From Rhodococcus sp. G-MC3 (GTDB lineage: Bacteria > Actinomycetota > Actinomycetes > Mycobacteriales > Mycobacteriaceae), in NCBI RefSeq assembly GCF_030063335.1, contig NZ_JASISW010000008.1, positions 1 through 64,000 of the forward strand: DNA of 64,000 bases, written 5' to 3'. The notes beneath the pieces are model-generated. The model made no database searches. It saw only the letters and a list, made by a program, of their open reading frames with translations, and was not told the origin of the DNA. Within the stretch, counting starts at the first letter, position 1. Each line of letters starts with the position of its first letter. Of the stretch, positions 17,126-24,701 are shown one piece after another. Made by a program: the position numbers and the translations under genes.

Positions 17126-19827
17126 AAGATCCGTTCGGGACCGAGGCGCTGCGTACCTCGACGCTTTCTGCCTGGACGGATTCGCCGACCCGGTTGCGCG
17201 AGGACGCCGCTACCGAGGCGGACCTGGTTCGTGGAGGCTACCGGAACAGACTGCTGACCGAACTTGCGCAGAATGCCGCCGATGCGGCGGGCCGAGGGGG
17301 CGTTGGCGGACGTCTGGCGGTCTGGGCGGCGGGCAAGGATCTGCACATCGCCAACACGGGTGCGCCGCTGGACCTAGGCGGCGTCCATGCGCTTACGGCT
17401 CTGCGGGTCTCGGCCAAGACGTCCGGTGTCGGGCGCTTCGGTGTCGGGTTCACTGCTGTTCGTTCGGTCAGCGACGAGATCGAATTCCGCTCCACCGCAG
17501 GGGGAGTGCGTTTCAGCGCTGACGATACTCGTGCAGCTCTCGAAGACGCAGGACTGACGATTCCGGACGCGGGAGTTCCGGTGTTGAGACTTGCCTGGCC
17601 CGTCGACGAGGTTCCCCTCGAAGGCTTTTCGTCCGAGATCGTACTTCGCGGCGTGGGCGGCGATCTCGTCGAGACGATGCGTGCGGAAGCGCTCGACTTG
17701 TTGCTCGAGTTGGAAGCGCTCGTCTCGATCGAGGTGGCAGGCGAGGTGTTGGAGCGTACGGTCACCGGGGACGGCCTCGAATCCGTCGCCATCGGTGATC
17801 GGCATTGGTGGCAGTATCGCACCGACCATGCCAGGTGGCTCGTCCCCGTCGTGGACGGAATCCCGGTCCCCGCGGGCTCGGATGTCCTTCGCGCACCGAC
17901 ACGTTCGGACGAGGAGTTGTCACTGCCTGCGATCGTGATCGCGGACGTACCGATGCAACCGGATCGCCGACGCATCCTTCCCGGGGCACCCGTCGACTGT
18001 ATCGCCGAGGGCTACGGCGCTTTCCTTGCGGCGCTGCCACCGAAATTCAGGCCGCTACTGATTCCGATCCCCGGCTTCGCTCGCAGTGAGGTCGACGGCA
18101 TCCTGCGAGAGCGGATCATCAAGGAATCATCTTCTGCCCGTTGGCTTTCCTCGGCGGCGGGCGCCGATCTGATCCCTCTTCGGGCGATGCTTCTGCCGGG
18201 TCTGACCGACGAACTCGGCAGCCTCCTCGCCGAGGTCTTCCCCGATCTGGTGGCCGCCGCGCTCTCGGGTCCGCGGCACGCCGCAGCACTTGCCGCCGTC
18301 GATGTTCACCGGATCGGGCTCGCCAGGCTTGCGGAAATGCTCACCGGCATCGACCGCGAGCCGTCGTGGTGGGGACGGCTGTACGACGCACTGACCCCGC
18401 TTGTCGCCGACGGTGTCGCCGCGGAAGAGCTTGCTGCCCTGCCGGTTCCACTGGCAGACGGCCGTACGGTGACAGGCCCTCGCACTGCGGTTCTGGGAAC
18501 CGACGTCGGATCGGTCGGCGCGGTGCACTGGGCCCGGTTGATTCACCCCGATGCCGCGAGCGGATTGTTGTCCCGGCTGGGAGCAGCGACGGCGACGGCG
18601 ACGGATTTGCTGGCAGACCCGGCATTGCAGGCTCTTCTCGACGATCTCGACTGGGACGACTCCGACGCCGTTCGGGATGTCACCGGTTCGGTTCTGGCGC
18701 TCGCCGCGGGCGCCCGCGACCTGCCGTCGTGGATCGGGTTGTTGCCGCTGGAAGATTCGGACGGTGAGCTGCGGGCAGCCGACGAACTACTGCTGCCCGA
18801 CGCCCCCCTCGCGCGGCTGTTGACCGAGGACTCACCGTTCGGTCTCGTCGCGGAATCTGTCGCCCGTCGCCATGGACCGCAGGCGCTCCGAGCCGTCGGA
18901 GTCGGCTGGGGGTTCGCCGCGTTGATCGACGATCTTCCGACCGGCCCCGACCACGATCTCGACGACGAAGAGTCCTGGTGGGCGTCGCTGCCCGAGGATC
19001 CTGCTGTGCTCACCGCTGTCCGCGATCTCGATCTGGTGGACGAGGGTCTCTGGCCCGATGCGCTCACTCAACTTGTCTCCGAACCGCTTACGCGGGCAGC
19101 GCTGCAGGCCGAGGGTGGATACACGGCATGGTGGTTGCGCACGCACGCACGCATCGACGGGGTACGACTCGGGTGCTTCCGAGCGCCCTCGGACGAGACG
19201 TTCGCCGGTCTGCTCGATCCACTCGACCATCCGCATGCCGACGATGTCGCTGCTGCATTGGCCCCGAACGTGTGTGACAGCGCCTGGTTCACCCGCCTGA
19301 TCATCTCGAGACTCGCCGATCCCGCACGACAGCCGACGCCTGTCGTCATCGCGCGGGCTCATCGACTCGTCGCCGAAGCGGTGTCCTCAGGGCGGGTCGA
19401 ACTCGATGATCTGGATGTCCCGGGGCGTGTGCGCGCCGTGACCGGCGCGCTCGTCGACCCGGTGGACGCGCTTGTGCTCGACCAGCCGTGGCTCGTGGCG
19501 GTCGTCCCTGCCGATGTTGCGATCCTGTCGACGATGGATACCGCGATCTCGCTCGCGTCGGTACTCGACGTGCGAATCGCATCCGAGTCGATCGAGTCCG
19601 AGGTGGTGGGAGTCGGGCGGGTCAGCACGTGGGACCGTGAGCCCGGCGCAGTACTCGCTTGTGCGGCATTGGGAGTGGAACTGCCGGTCGGGCAGGTTGT
19701 CGTGCATCACGATCTCGTCGTAAGGCTGACCGGGGCGGTCACGGGGGAGCATCGTCTCGCCTGGTGGGTCACGCCCGAGGGCATCACGCACTGCGCCGAG
19801 ACATGGGACCGCCCACGTGGACGGTAA
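17122..19827 (+). CDS. Sacsin N-terminal-like ATP-binding protein (GHKL fold), non-standard start
   Basis: This roughly 900-residue protein has an Hsp90/histidine-kinase-type (GHKL) ATP site near its N-terminus: N-box 'LLTELAQNAADAAG', then 'HIANTGAPLD' and 'GVGRFGVGFTAVRSVSDEIE', as in the sacsin family. The rest (about 650 residues) has no motif I recognise. A TTG at 17194 would remove the conserved-looking lead segment DPFGTEALRTSTLSAWTDSP, which is in frame upstream. In that segment the only near-start codons are CTG 17122, overlapping the previous stop as CTGA, and CTG 17149; a stop at 17071 closes the frame. Translation by coupling from CTG 17122 is therefore my preferred model. The 3' end overlaps the next gene by 11 bp. 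Confidence 0.8.
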   Translation: MKDPFGTEALRTSTLSAWTDSPTRLREDAATEADLVRGGYRNRLLTELAQNAADAAGRGGVGGRLAVWAAGKDLHIANTGAPLDLGGVHALTALRVSAKTSGVGRFGVGFTAVRSVSDEIEFRSTAGGVRFSADDTRAALEDAGLTIPDAGVPVLRLAWPVDEVPLEGFSSEIVLRGVGGDLVETMRAEALDLLLELEALVSIEVAGEVLERTVTGDGLESVAIGDRHWWQYRTDHARWLVPVVDGIPVPAGSDVLRAPTRSDEELSLPAIVIADVPMQPDRRRILPGAPVDCIAEGYGAFLAALPPKFRPLLIPIPGFARSEVDGILRERIIKESSSARWLSSAAGADLIPLRAMLLPGLTDELGSLLAEVFPDLVAAALSGPRHAAALAAVDVHRIGLARLAEMLTGIDREPSWWGRLYDALTPLVADGVAAEELAALPVPLADGRTVTGPRTAVLGTDVGSVGAVHWARLIHPDAASGLLSRLGAATATATDLLADPALQALLDDLDWDDSDAVRDVTGSVLALAAGARDLPSWIGLLPLEDSDGELRAADELLLPDAPLARLLTEDSPFGLVAESVARRHGPQALRAVGVGWGFAALIDDLPTGPDHDLDDEESWWASLPEDPAVLTAVRDLDLVDEGLWPDALTQLVSEPLTRAALQAEGGYTAWWLRTHARIDGVRLGCFRAPSDETFAGLLDPLDHPHADDVAAALAPNVCDSAWFTRLIISRLADPARQPTPVVIARAHRLVAEAVSSGRVELDDLDVPGRVRAVTGALVDPVDALVLDQPWLVAVVPADVAILSTMDTAISLASVLDVRIASESIESEVVGVGRVSTWDREPGAVLACAALGVELPVGQVVVHHDLVVRLTGAVTGEHRLAWWVTPEGITHCAETWDRPRGR

Positions 19828-20383
19828 CGTACTGCAGTGGATGGTCGAGCACCGAATCGTGTGGGTGACCAGCCTCTTCTGGATCATCACCACCGCCGGA
19901 AGCACGGCGGCGATGTTCGCCTGGTCGATCGCCGGTTGCGTGGCTCTGCTGCGGACGGCCCGACGCGCGGACGCGGTCATGGTCGCGGGCGGCATGCTGA
20001 CCGGCTGGGGCGCGATGAGCCTGTCGAAGTTGATCTTCGGGCGGGACCGGCCGCCGGTACCGGAGCGGCTCGTCGAGATCTCGACGCATTCGTTCCCATC
20101 GGGCCACGCGATGATGTCGGCGTTGCTCGCGACCCTGGCAATCGGGGTGATGTTGCGATCGACGACCGAATGGCTGCACCGACCGCTCGTGTTGGCGGTA
20201 CCGGTGGTGGCGTCCTTCGCGATCGGCGTCTCGCGGATCTACCTCGGCGCGCACTGGGTGACGGACGTGCTGGCCGGCTGGGTTTTCGGTGCCGCGTGGG
20301 GACTGCTGTGGATCTATGCTTTCGCCTCGCGCGCCGGGCGCACCGAGCGTGGGCCCTCGGCCACGAAAAAGGGGCCGACCTGA
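19817..20383 (+). CDS. PAP2-family membrane phosphatase
   Basis: This 188-residue type-2 phosphatidic-acid-phosphatase/haloperoxidase-fold protein shows all three signature motifs: KLIFGRDRPP (KX6RP), THSFPSGHAMM (PSGH) and SRIYLGAHWVTDV (SRX5HX3D). It has five or six membrane helices with the active site expected on the outer face, where such enzymes dephosphorylate undecaprenyl pyrophosphate or other lipid phosphates. The GTG start at 19817 (GTGGACGGTAAC) overlaps the upstream gene by 11 bp, which implies coupling. The last codons lie in a hairpin that terminates the opposite strand. Confidence 0.93.
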   Translation: MDGNVLQWMVEHRIVWVTSLFWIITTAGSTAAMFAWSIAGCVALLRTARRADAVMVAGGMLTGWGAMSLSKLIFGRDRPPVPERLVEISTHSFPSGHAMMSALLATLAIGVMLRSTTEWLHRPLVLAVPVVASFAIGVSRIYLGAHWVTDVLAGWVFGAAWGLLWIYAFASRAGRTERGPSATKKGPT

Positions 20384-20397
20384 CAAGGTCGGTCCCC
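20371..20397 (-). terminator. Intrinsic terminator for the leftward small gene
   Basis: GGGGCCGACCT (20371-20381), loop GACA, and AGGTCGGTCCCC (20386-20397) form a strong stem. On the minus strand it is followed by TTTTTC (20370-20364), a classic U-tract. It terminates the 20556-20413 gene and overlaps the 3' end of the PAP2 gene. Confidence 0.88.
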
Positions 20398-20412
20398 GGG
20401 TGGAGCGTGGTG

Positions 20413-20556
20413 CTAGCGGGAGAAATCGCTCCGCTGGGCAATCACGAGGAGCTCGTCGCGCATGGACGGGCTGCTGACTGCGTGAGCGCGGGCGTAGAGG
20501 GCGCGGAGGGAGCGAGTGTGGTTGCGGCGGGTGCGGAACTGGGAAACGAGCTTCAT
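20413..20556 (-). CDS. Small basic hypothetical protein
   Basis: This 47-residue cytosolic protein starts MKLVSQFRTRRNHTRSLRAL and ends DELLVIAQRSDFSR. It has an amphipathic, Arg-rich N-terminal half. The ATG at 20554-20556 is preferred over a longer frame to 20601. Support for reality comes from its own terminator directly downstream and an inverted repeat upstream (20621-20649). Similar very short 'RTRR..R.LRAL' proteins occur singly in Rhodococcus and Nocardia, but I know of no function. Confidence 0.65.
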   Translation of the reverse strand: MKLVSQFRTRRNHTRSLRALYARAHAVSSPSMRDELLVIAQRSDFSR

Positions 20557-20620
20557 GGCCTTGCTTTCGGATTCAGAGGTTGTATTGACTGACGTAACCA
20601 ATACTCCACGTTAAATCTGT

Positions 20621-20649
20621 GTAACTCAACCGATTCAGTGGTGAGTTAC
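20621..20649. promoter_or_regulatory. Inverted repeat GTAACTC-N15-GAGTTAC
   Basis: Perfect 7-base arms at 20621-20627 and 20643-20649 lie 65-93 bp upstream of the small leftward gene (start 20556). Both arms contain GTAAC/GTTAC, so a response-regulator or repressor site is plausible. The remaining bases to 20730 show no gene. Confidence 0.4.
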
Positions 20650-20730
20650 CGCACGTCAGAGGCCATTTTGGGTGACCATGCTTACGTATGTGTGAGCCGA
20701 GTGACCCAGGCTACGTGATGCCGGTCTCAG

Positions 20731-20979
20731 TTAGTTCAAACCGCGCTGAGCCGTCTTGCTTCCACGCCGCGATGCCGCCCGCTGGGCGAGGAACAATGCG
20801 AAGCCGAGCGAACCGACGATGATTCCAGCCCAGCATGTCGGTAATGCGGATGCCCAGCGACCACCCGCAACAAGAACGACGATCGTAGCGAGAATCCACA
20901 GAACGATTCCGGCCGCGAGGACCGGCACAGGGTCGGTGAGACGCGGACCGATCTCGAACGCTTTCGGTTGTTCGGTCAC
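20731..20979 (-). CDS. DUF2530 two-helix membrane protein (Rv0879c-like)
   Basis: This 82-residue protein has a cytosolic N-terminus (TEQPKAFEIGPRLTDPVPVL), a first helix AAGIVLWILATIVVLVAGG, a second helix CWAGIIVGSLGFALFLAQR and a basic tail ASRRGSKTAQRGLN. The 'DPVPVL..G..LW' lead is characteristic of DUF2530. It is divergent from the purine permease gene 18 bp away, so the two share a very compact promoter region. Function is unknown. Position and family agree with Rv0879c. Confidence 0.8.
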   Translation of the reverse strand: MTEQPKAFEIGPRLTDPVPVLAAGIVLWILATIVVLVAGGRWASALPTCWAGIIVGSLGFALFLAQRAASRRGSKTAQRGLN

Positions 20980-20997
20980 GAAATGTAGGTTACCCCC

Positions 20998-22452
20998 ATG
21001 GCTTTCCAGTCCCGGCTCCTGGACAACTACTTCAAGATCACCGAACGCGGTTCGTCCGTCGGATCCGAAGTGCGCGGCGGCGTCGTCACCTTCGTGGCGA
21101 TGGCGTACATCGTCGTGCTCAATCCGTTGATCCTCGGCAGCTTCTCCGCCGAGGATGCGGCGGCGAAGACCGACGTACTCGGCAACATCCTCCCCGTCGC
21201 GCAGGTTGCCGCCGTCACGGCGCTGGTGGCCGGGTTCATGAGCATCGTGTTCGGCATCGTCGCCAACTACCCGTTCGGCATCGCCGCCGGTCTCGGTATC
21301 AACACACTCCTTGCGGTGACGATCGCGCCACAGGTGACGTGGCCCGAGGCGATGGGCCTGGTGGTCATCGACGGCATCATCATCGTGCTTCTCGCGGTCA
21401 CCGGCTTCCGAACCGCGGTGTTCAACGCGATTCCGGCCGAGCTCAAAGCCGCGATCGCCGCGGGCATCGGCGCCTTCATCGCGTTCATCGGTCTGGTCGA
21501 CTCCGGATTCGTTCGCAGGATTCCCGACGCCGCCGGTACGACGGTGCCCGTCGGCCTCGGGATCGACGGGTCGATCGCGTCATGGCCTACGGCGGTGTTC
21601 GTCTTCGGGGTTCTGTTGATGGGCATCCTGGTGGTGCGCAAGGTCCGCGGCGGTCTGCTGATCGGAATCGTCACCACGACGGTCGTCGCCGCGATCATCG
21701 AGGCGATCACCGACGTCGGGCCTTCGAATGGCGTCGACCCCAAGGGCTGGAACCTCAGCGTTCCGATGCTGCCCGAACAGCTGTTCCAGAAGCCCGATCT
21801 TGCGCTCGTGGGCGAGGTGAACCTGTTCGGCGCCTTCACTCGCATCGGTGTTCTCGCCGCAAGCCTGCTCGTGTTCACCCTCGTGCTCGCCAACTTCTTC
21901 GATGCCATGGGGACCATGACCGGCCTCGGTAAGGAAGGCAAGCTCGTCGACTCGAAGGGCACTCTGCCGGGGATCGGTAAGGCTCTCGTCGTCGAAGGCA
22001 CGGGGGCAATCGTCGGAGGCGGAGCGTCGGCGTCGTCGAACACCGTGTTCGTGGAGTCCGCATCTGGAATCGCGGAGGGCGCGCGCACCGGATTGGCCAA
22101 CGTCGTTACCGGCGTGCTGTTCCTCGCCGCAATGTTCCTGACGCCTCTGACGGCGATCGTTCCGATCGAAGCTGCTGCTCCTGCGCTGGTGGTCGTCGGT
22201 GCGCTGATGATCGGCCAGGTTCGAGACATCGACTTCACCAAGTTCGACGTCGCGCTCCCGGCGTTCCTGACCATCATGGTCATGCCGTTCACCTACTCGA
22301 TCGCCAACGGGATCGGCGTTGGTTTCATCACCTGGGTCGTACTCGCTGTCGGAAGCGGTAAAGCAAAGTCGGTGCATCCCCTGCTCTGGGTGGTCGCCAC
22401 ATTGTTCGTCGCATATTTTTCTCTCGGACCTATCACCGACGCGGTCACTTAA
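20998..22452 (+). CDS. NCS2 (AzgA-type) purine/pyrimidine permease
   Basis: This 484-residue permease has about 13-14 membrane spans of the xanthine/uracil-permease NCS2 family, AzgA/PbuG subgroup (adenine, guanine, hypoxanthine uptake with protons). Diagnostic segments are '[20 protein letters not shown]' at the start, '[20 protein letters not shown]', '[19 protein letters not shown]' with the substrate-binding Asp/Thr region, and '[20 protein letters not shown]', then '[13 protein letters not shown]'. The short cytosolic N-terminus [17 protein letters not shown] is typical. It lies upstream of the MarR gene. The exact base is not determinable. Confidence 0.92.
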   Translation: MAFQSRLLDNYFKITERGSSVGSEVRGGVVTFVAMAYIVVLNPLILGSFSAEDAAAKTDVLGNILPVAQVAAVTALVAGFMSIVFGIVANYPFGIAAGLGINTLLAVTIAPQVTWPEAMGLVVIDGIIIVLLAVTGFRTAVFNAIPAELKAAIAAGIGAFIAFIGLVDSGFVRRIPDAAGTTVPVGLGIDGSIASWPTAVFVFGVLLMGILVVRKVRGGLLIGIVTTTVVAAIIEAITDVGPSNGVDPKGWNLSVPMLPEQLFQKPDLALVGEVNLFGAFTRIGVLAASLLVFTLVLANFFDAMGTMTGLGKEGKLVDSKGTLPGIGKALVVEGTGAIVGGGASASSNTVFVESASGIAEGARTGLANVVTGVLFLAAMFLTPLTAIVPIEAAAPALVVVGALMIGQVRDIDFTKFDVALPAFLTIMVMPFTYSIANGIGVGFITWVVLAVGSGKAKSVHPLLWVVATLFVAYFSLGPITDAVT

Positions 22453-22486
22453 GCTGTTTCGGCTACGTTGGCGTAGTCTCTGCGCT

Positions 22487-22933
22487 GTGACGTCGGGAAA
22501 TAGCGTTAAGGACAACCGTGAATTGGCTAGCGACCTGTCGCTGGCCGTGGTGCGTTTGACGCGCCACTTGAGGGGTAGACGGATCGACTCGCAGGTGTCG
22601 CTGACTCAGCTGTCTGCCTTGGCCACGCTGAGTCGCGAGGGGGACATGACGCCGGGGTCGTTGGCTGCACGTGAGCGGGTGCAACCGCCATCGATGACGA
22701 GGGTGATCGCGTCGTTGGCGGAGCTCGGACTCGTGGTGCGCACCGCGCACCCAACCGACGGTCGGCAGGTCATCGTCTCGCTGTCTCCTTCGGGGCGGAC
22801 ATTGATCGCCGACGAGGCAAGCGCGCGCGAAGCATGGATGACGGCGCAGTTGGCAGGCCTGAACGAGACGCAGCTCGTGGTCCTGCGTGACGCCGTGGAC
22901 ATTATCGGCGCGCTGGTGAGTGACTCAGAGTAG
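22487..22933 (+). CDS. MarR-family transcriptional regulator (Rv0880-like)
   Basis: This 148-residue winged-helix regulator reads '[20 protein letters not shown]' at the dimerisation helix, '[20 protein letters not shown]' at the HTH, and '[20 protein letters not shown]' for the recognition helix, then '[15 protein letters not shown]' for the wing. GTG 22487-22489 ([11 protein letters not shown]) is preferred over the upstream frame, which overlaps the permease gene. It is followed 24 bp later by an MFS exporter gene, the usual MarR-controlled efflux pair. A CCTAGG-centred partial palindrome at 22932-22947 in the gap could be the operator. Confidence 0.9.
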   Translation: MTSGNSVKDNRELASDLSLAVVRLTRHLRGRRIDSQVSLTQLSALATLSREGDMTPGSLAARERVQPPSMTRVIASLAELGLVVRTAHPTDGRQVIVSLSPSGRTLIADEASAREAWMTAQLAGLNETQLVVLRDAVDIIGALVSDSE

Positions 22934-22957
22934 TTACCTAGGGTTAGTATTTGTAGA

Positions 22958-24235
22958 GTGCCCACTGCGACCCCCATGTTTGCTGCGCTGAGAACGCGCA
23001 ACTATCGATTGTGGGCTTCGGGTCAAATCGTCTCGCTCGTCGGAACGTGGATGCAGCGCGTCGCTCAGGATTGGCTGGTCCTGACCCTTTCCGGCGGAAA
23101 CGGTTTCGCAGTAGGAATCGTCATGGCGCTTCAGTTCGGTCCCACGCTGCTGCTGTCCGTGTGGGGCGGTGTGCTGGCCGATCGGTACGACAAACGCAGA
23201 CTTCTGATGATCACGCAGGCGTTCGCTGCTGTGTGTGGGTTGGTTCTCGGGCTTCTCGATGTCGGAAACATCGTCGAGTTGTGGCACGTCTACGTCATCG
23301 CGTTCGTGTTGGGTTGTTCGTCGGCGATCGATGCACCTGTCCGGCAGTCGTTCACCATCGAGATGGTCGGCAAGGAGACTCTCTCCAACGCAATCGCGTT
23401 GAACTCCATGACGTTCAACATGGCCAGGATAATCGGTCCTGCTGTCTCGGGTGTGCTCATCACTCTGATCGGTACCGGTTGGGTGTTCCTGATCAACGCT
23501 TTCTCGTTCACTGCGGTGTTCGGCGCATTACTGGTCATGCGAACTGCCGACCTGTTTCGAGTCGAACGCGCGCCGCGGGCGAAGGGACAAGTTCGGGCAG
23601 GATTCGAGTACGTCCTCGGCAGACCGGATTTGCGTGTGCTTCTCGCCACCGTCTGTGTCGTGTCCACGTTCGGACTGAACTTCCCTCTGAGCTTGGCGGT
23701 GTTGGCTCGCAACTCGTTCGGCTCCGGCGCCGACGCCTACGGGTTGCTGTCGACGATGCTCGCCGTGGGCACCCTTGCCGGGGCCACTCTTGCTGCTCGT
23801 CGCGCACAGGCACCGAGGTTACGATTGTTCGTCGGAGCGGTCATCGGGTTCGGGATCTTCGAGCTGCTCGTCGGTCTCATGCCGAACGCCGTGCTCGTGG
23901 CAGTGCTGCTGATTCCCACCGGCGCTCTCACGTTGACGTTCACGACGTCGGCGATGAACATTCTGCAGATGTCGGTGCCGTCGGAGATGCGTGGCCGCGT
24001 CATGGGGATCTACATGTTGTGTTTCCTCGGTGGTACCCCGATCGGAAGCCCGGTGCTCGGCTGGCTCGCCGACGTTCTCGATCCACGGGCACCCCTACTG
24101 TTCGGCGGGGTGGTCTCGCTTGCGACCGGACTGGTCGCGGCGGTGTACCTCCTGCGGCACAACAATCTCAGGCTCAGCGTCACTCGGCCCGCGCCCGGCC
24201 ATCGGCTGCCGGCTCTCGAAGTCCTTCGGGCCTAG
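22958..24235 (+). CDS. MFS transporter (DHA3/EntS-like)
   Basis: This 425-residue, 12-helix exporter starts with the subfamily's 'FAALRTRNYRLWASGQIVSL' and 'GTWMQRVAQDWLVL', has motif A as 'GGVLADRYDKRRLLMITQ', motif C-like 'NMARIIGPAVSGVL', and the C-terminal 'PSEMRGRVMGIYMLCFLGGT'. The GTG start at 22958 has TAGTAT at 22945-22950 as a likely -10, suggesting its own leaderless promoter inside the MarR-MFS gap. Probable role: drug, siderophore or metabolite efflux under the upstream MarR regulator. The biosynthetic island begins directly downstream. Confidence 0.88.
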   Translation: MPTATPMFAALRTRNYRLWASGQIVSLVGTWMQRVAQDWLVLTLSGGNGFAVGIVMALQFGPTLLLSVWGGVLADRYDKRRLLMITQAFAAVCGLVLGLLDVGNIVELWHVYVIAFVLGCSSAIDAPVRQSFTIEMVGKETLSNAIALNSMTFNMARIIGPAVSGVLITLIGTGWVFLINAFSFTAVFGALLVMRTADLFRVERAPRAKGQVRAGFEYVLGRPDLRVLLATVCVVSTFGLNFPLSLAVLARNSFGSGADAYGLLSTMLAVGTLAGATLAARRAQAPRLRLFVGAVIGFGIFELLVGLMPNAVLVAVLLIPTGALTLTFTTSAMNILQMSVPSEMRGRVMGIYMLCFLGGTPIGSPVLGWLADVLDPRAPLLFGGVVSLATGLVAAVYLLRHNNLRLSVTRPAPGHRLPALEVLRA

Positions 24236-24274
24236 CCTTCGAGCCCAGTTCGGAGCGGTGCCACCACCCAAAGT

Positions 24275-24318
24275 GTTGTGTTATCGCAAAAGCTTCCGTA
24301 GTGTTGTGACAAGACAAC
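24275..24318 (+). promoter_or_regulatory. Two copies of the island operator (GTTG-N8-CAAC type)
   Basis: Site 1, GTTGTGTTATCGCAAA (24275-24290), and site 2, GTTGTGACAAGACAAC (24303-24318), are spaced 28 bp and both preceded by AGT. The same pattern recurs three times upstream of the precursor operon at the other end of the island (35442-35555). They lie 32-75 bp before the first gene of the transport/protease operon, the right place for an operator. Confidence 0.6.
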
Positions 24319-24349
24319 ATCCGGACCGATCGAACTGAAAGGCCGAACC

Positions 24350-24517
24350 ATGAAACTCGGAACCATCGTCGCACTGATCGCCGCAATCGTCGCCATCGTT
24401 CTCGTGGTCGCGGGTGCTCCGGTTGCCGCAGCAATCGCTATTGCCATCGTTGGCGGCCTCGCCGGCGCAGCGCTGAGCAAGACGCGTAGTCGCGGTACTG
24501 CTGTCGGTATCCGCTGA
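24350..24517 (+). CDS. Small hydrophobic membrane protein of the lanthipeptide island
   Basis: This 55-residue protein starts MKLGTIVALIAAIVAIVLVV and is almost wholly hydrophobic through AGAPVAAAIAIAIVGGLAGA, ending with a basic tail (SKTRSRGTAVGIR). One or two membrane helices are expected, with the C-terminus inside. It is the first gene after two operator copies and precedes another tiny membrane gene, the S9 peptidase and the ABC exporter. It is too hydrophobic and lacks Cys/Ser/Thr content to be a lanthipeptide precursor. An immunity or exporter-accessory peptide is my inference. No family is recognised. Confidence 0.6.
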   Translation: MKLGTIVALIAAIVAIVLVVAGAPVAAAIAIAIVGGLAGAALSKTRSRGTAVGIR

Positions 24518-24605
24518 CCCTGCGGACCGCCGTCTACACCGAACATCACGTCATCGGCTTGCCGTTGGTTCGGTGCGCCTTCCCTCGTTTTGAAAGGAGT
24601 GCTCC

Positions 24606-24695
24606 ATGAGCACTGTTCTGATCGTCATCATCGTTTTGCTTCTCGCCTTCGGCGTGTACCTCGGCGTCAATCAGCAGCGCAAGAACAAACGGTAA
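24606..24695 (+). CDS. 29-residue single-helix membrane peptide
   Basis: The frame STVLIVIIVLLLAFGVYLGV ending NQQRKNKR follows a strong GAAAGGAG ribosome site and an ATG at 24606. It consists of one membrane helix and a polar, basic C-terminal tail, so the orientation is N-out/C-in. It ends 6 bp before the GTG of the S9 peptidase, so cotranslation is likely. Small single-span proteins of this kind often aid transporters or confer self-protection, but nothing in the sequence proves either. It is short enough to be missed by gene callers. Confidence 0.6.
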   Translation: MSTVLIVIIVLLLAFGVYLGVNQQRKNKR

Positions 24696-24701
24696 GCCCC
24701 C

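Noticed and set aside
21267..22515. Leftward frames of 341 and 311 codons
   Set aside because: Both are antisense to the NCS2 permease gene and have shadow-frame composition (Thr/Pro/Arg or Asp/His/Arg rich).
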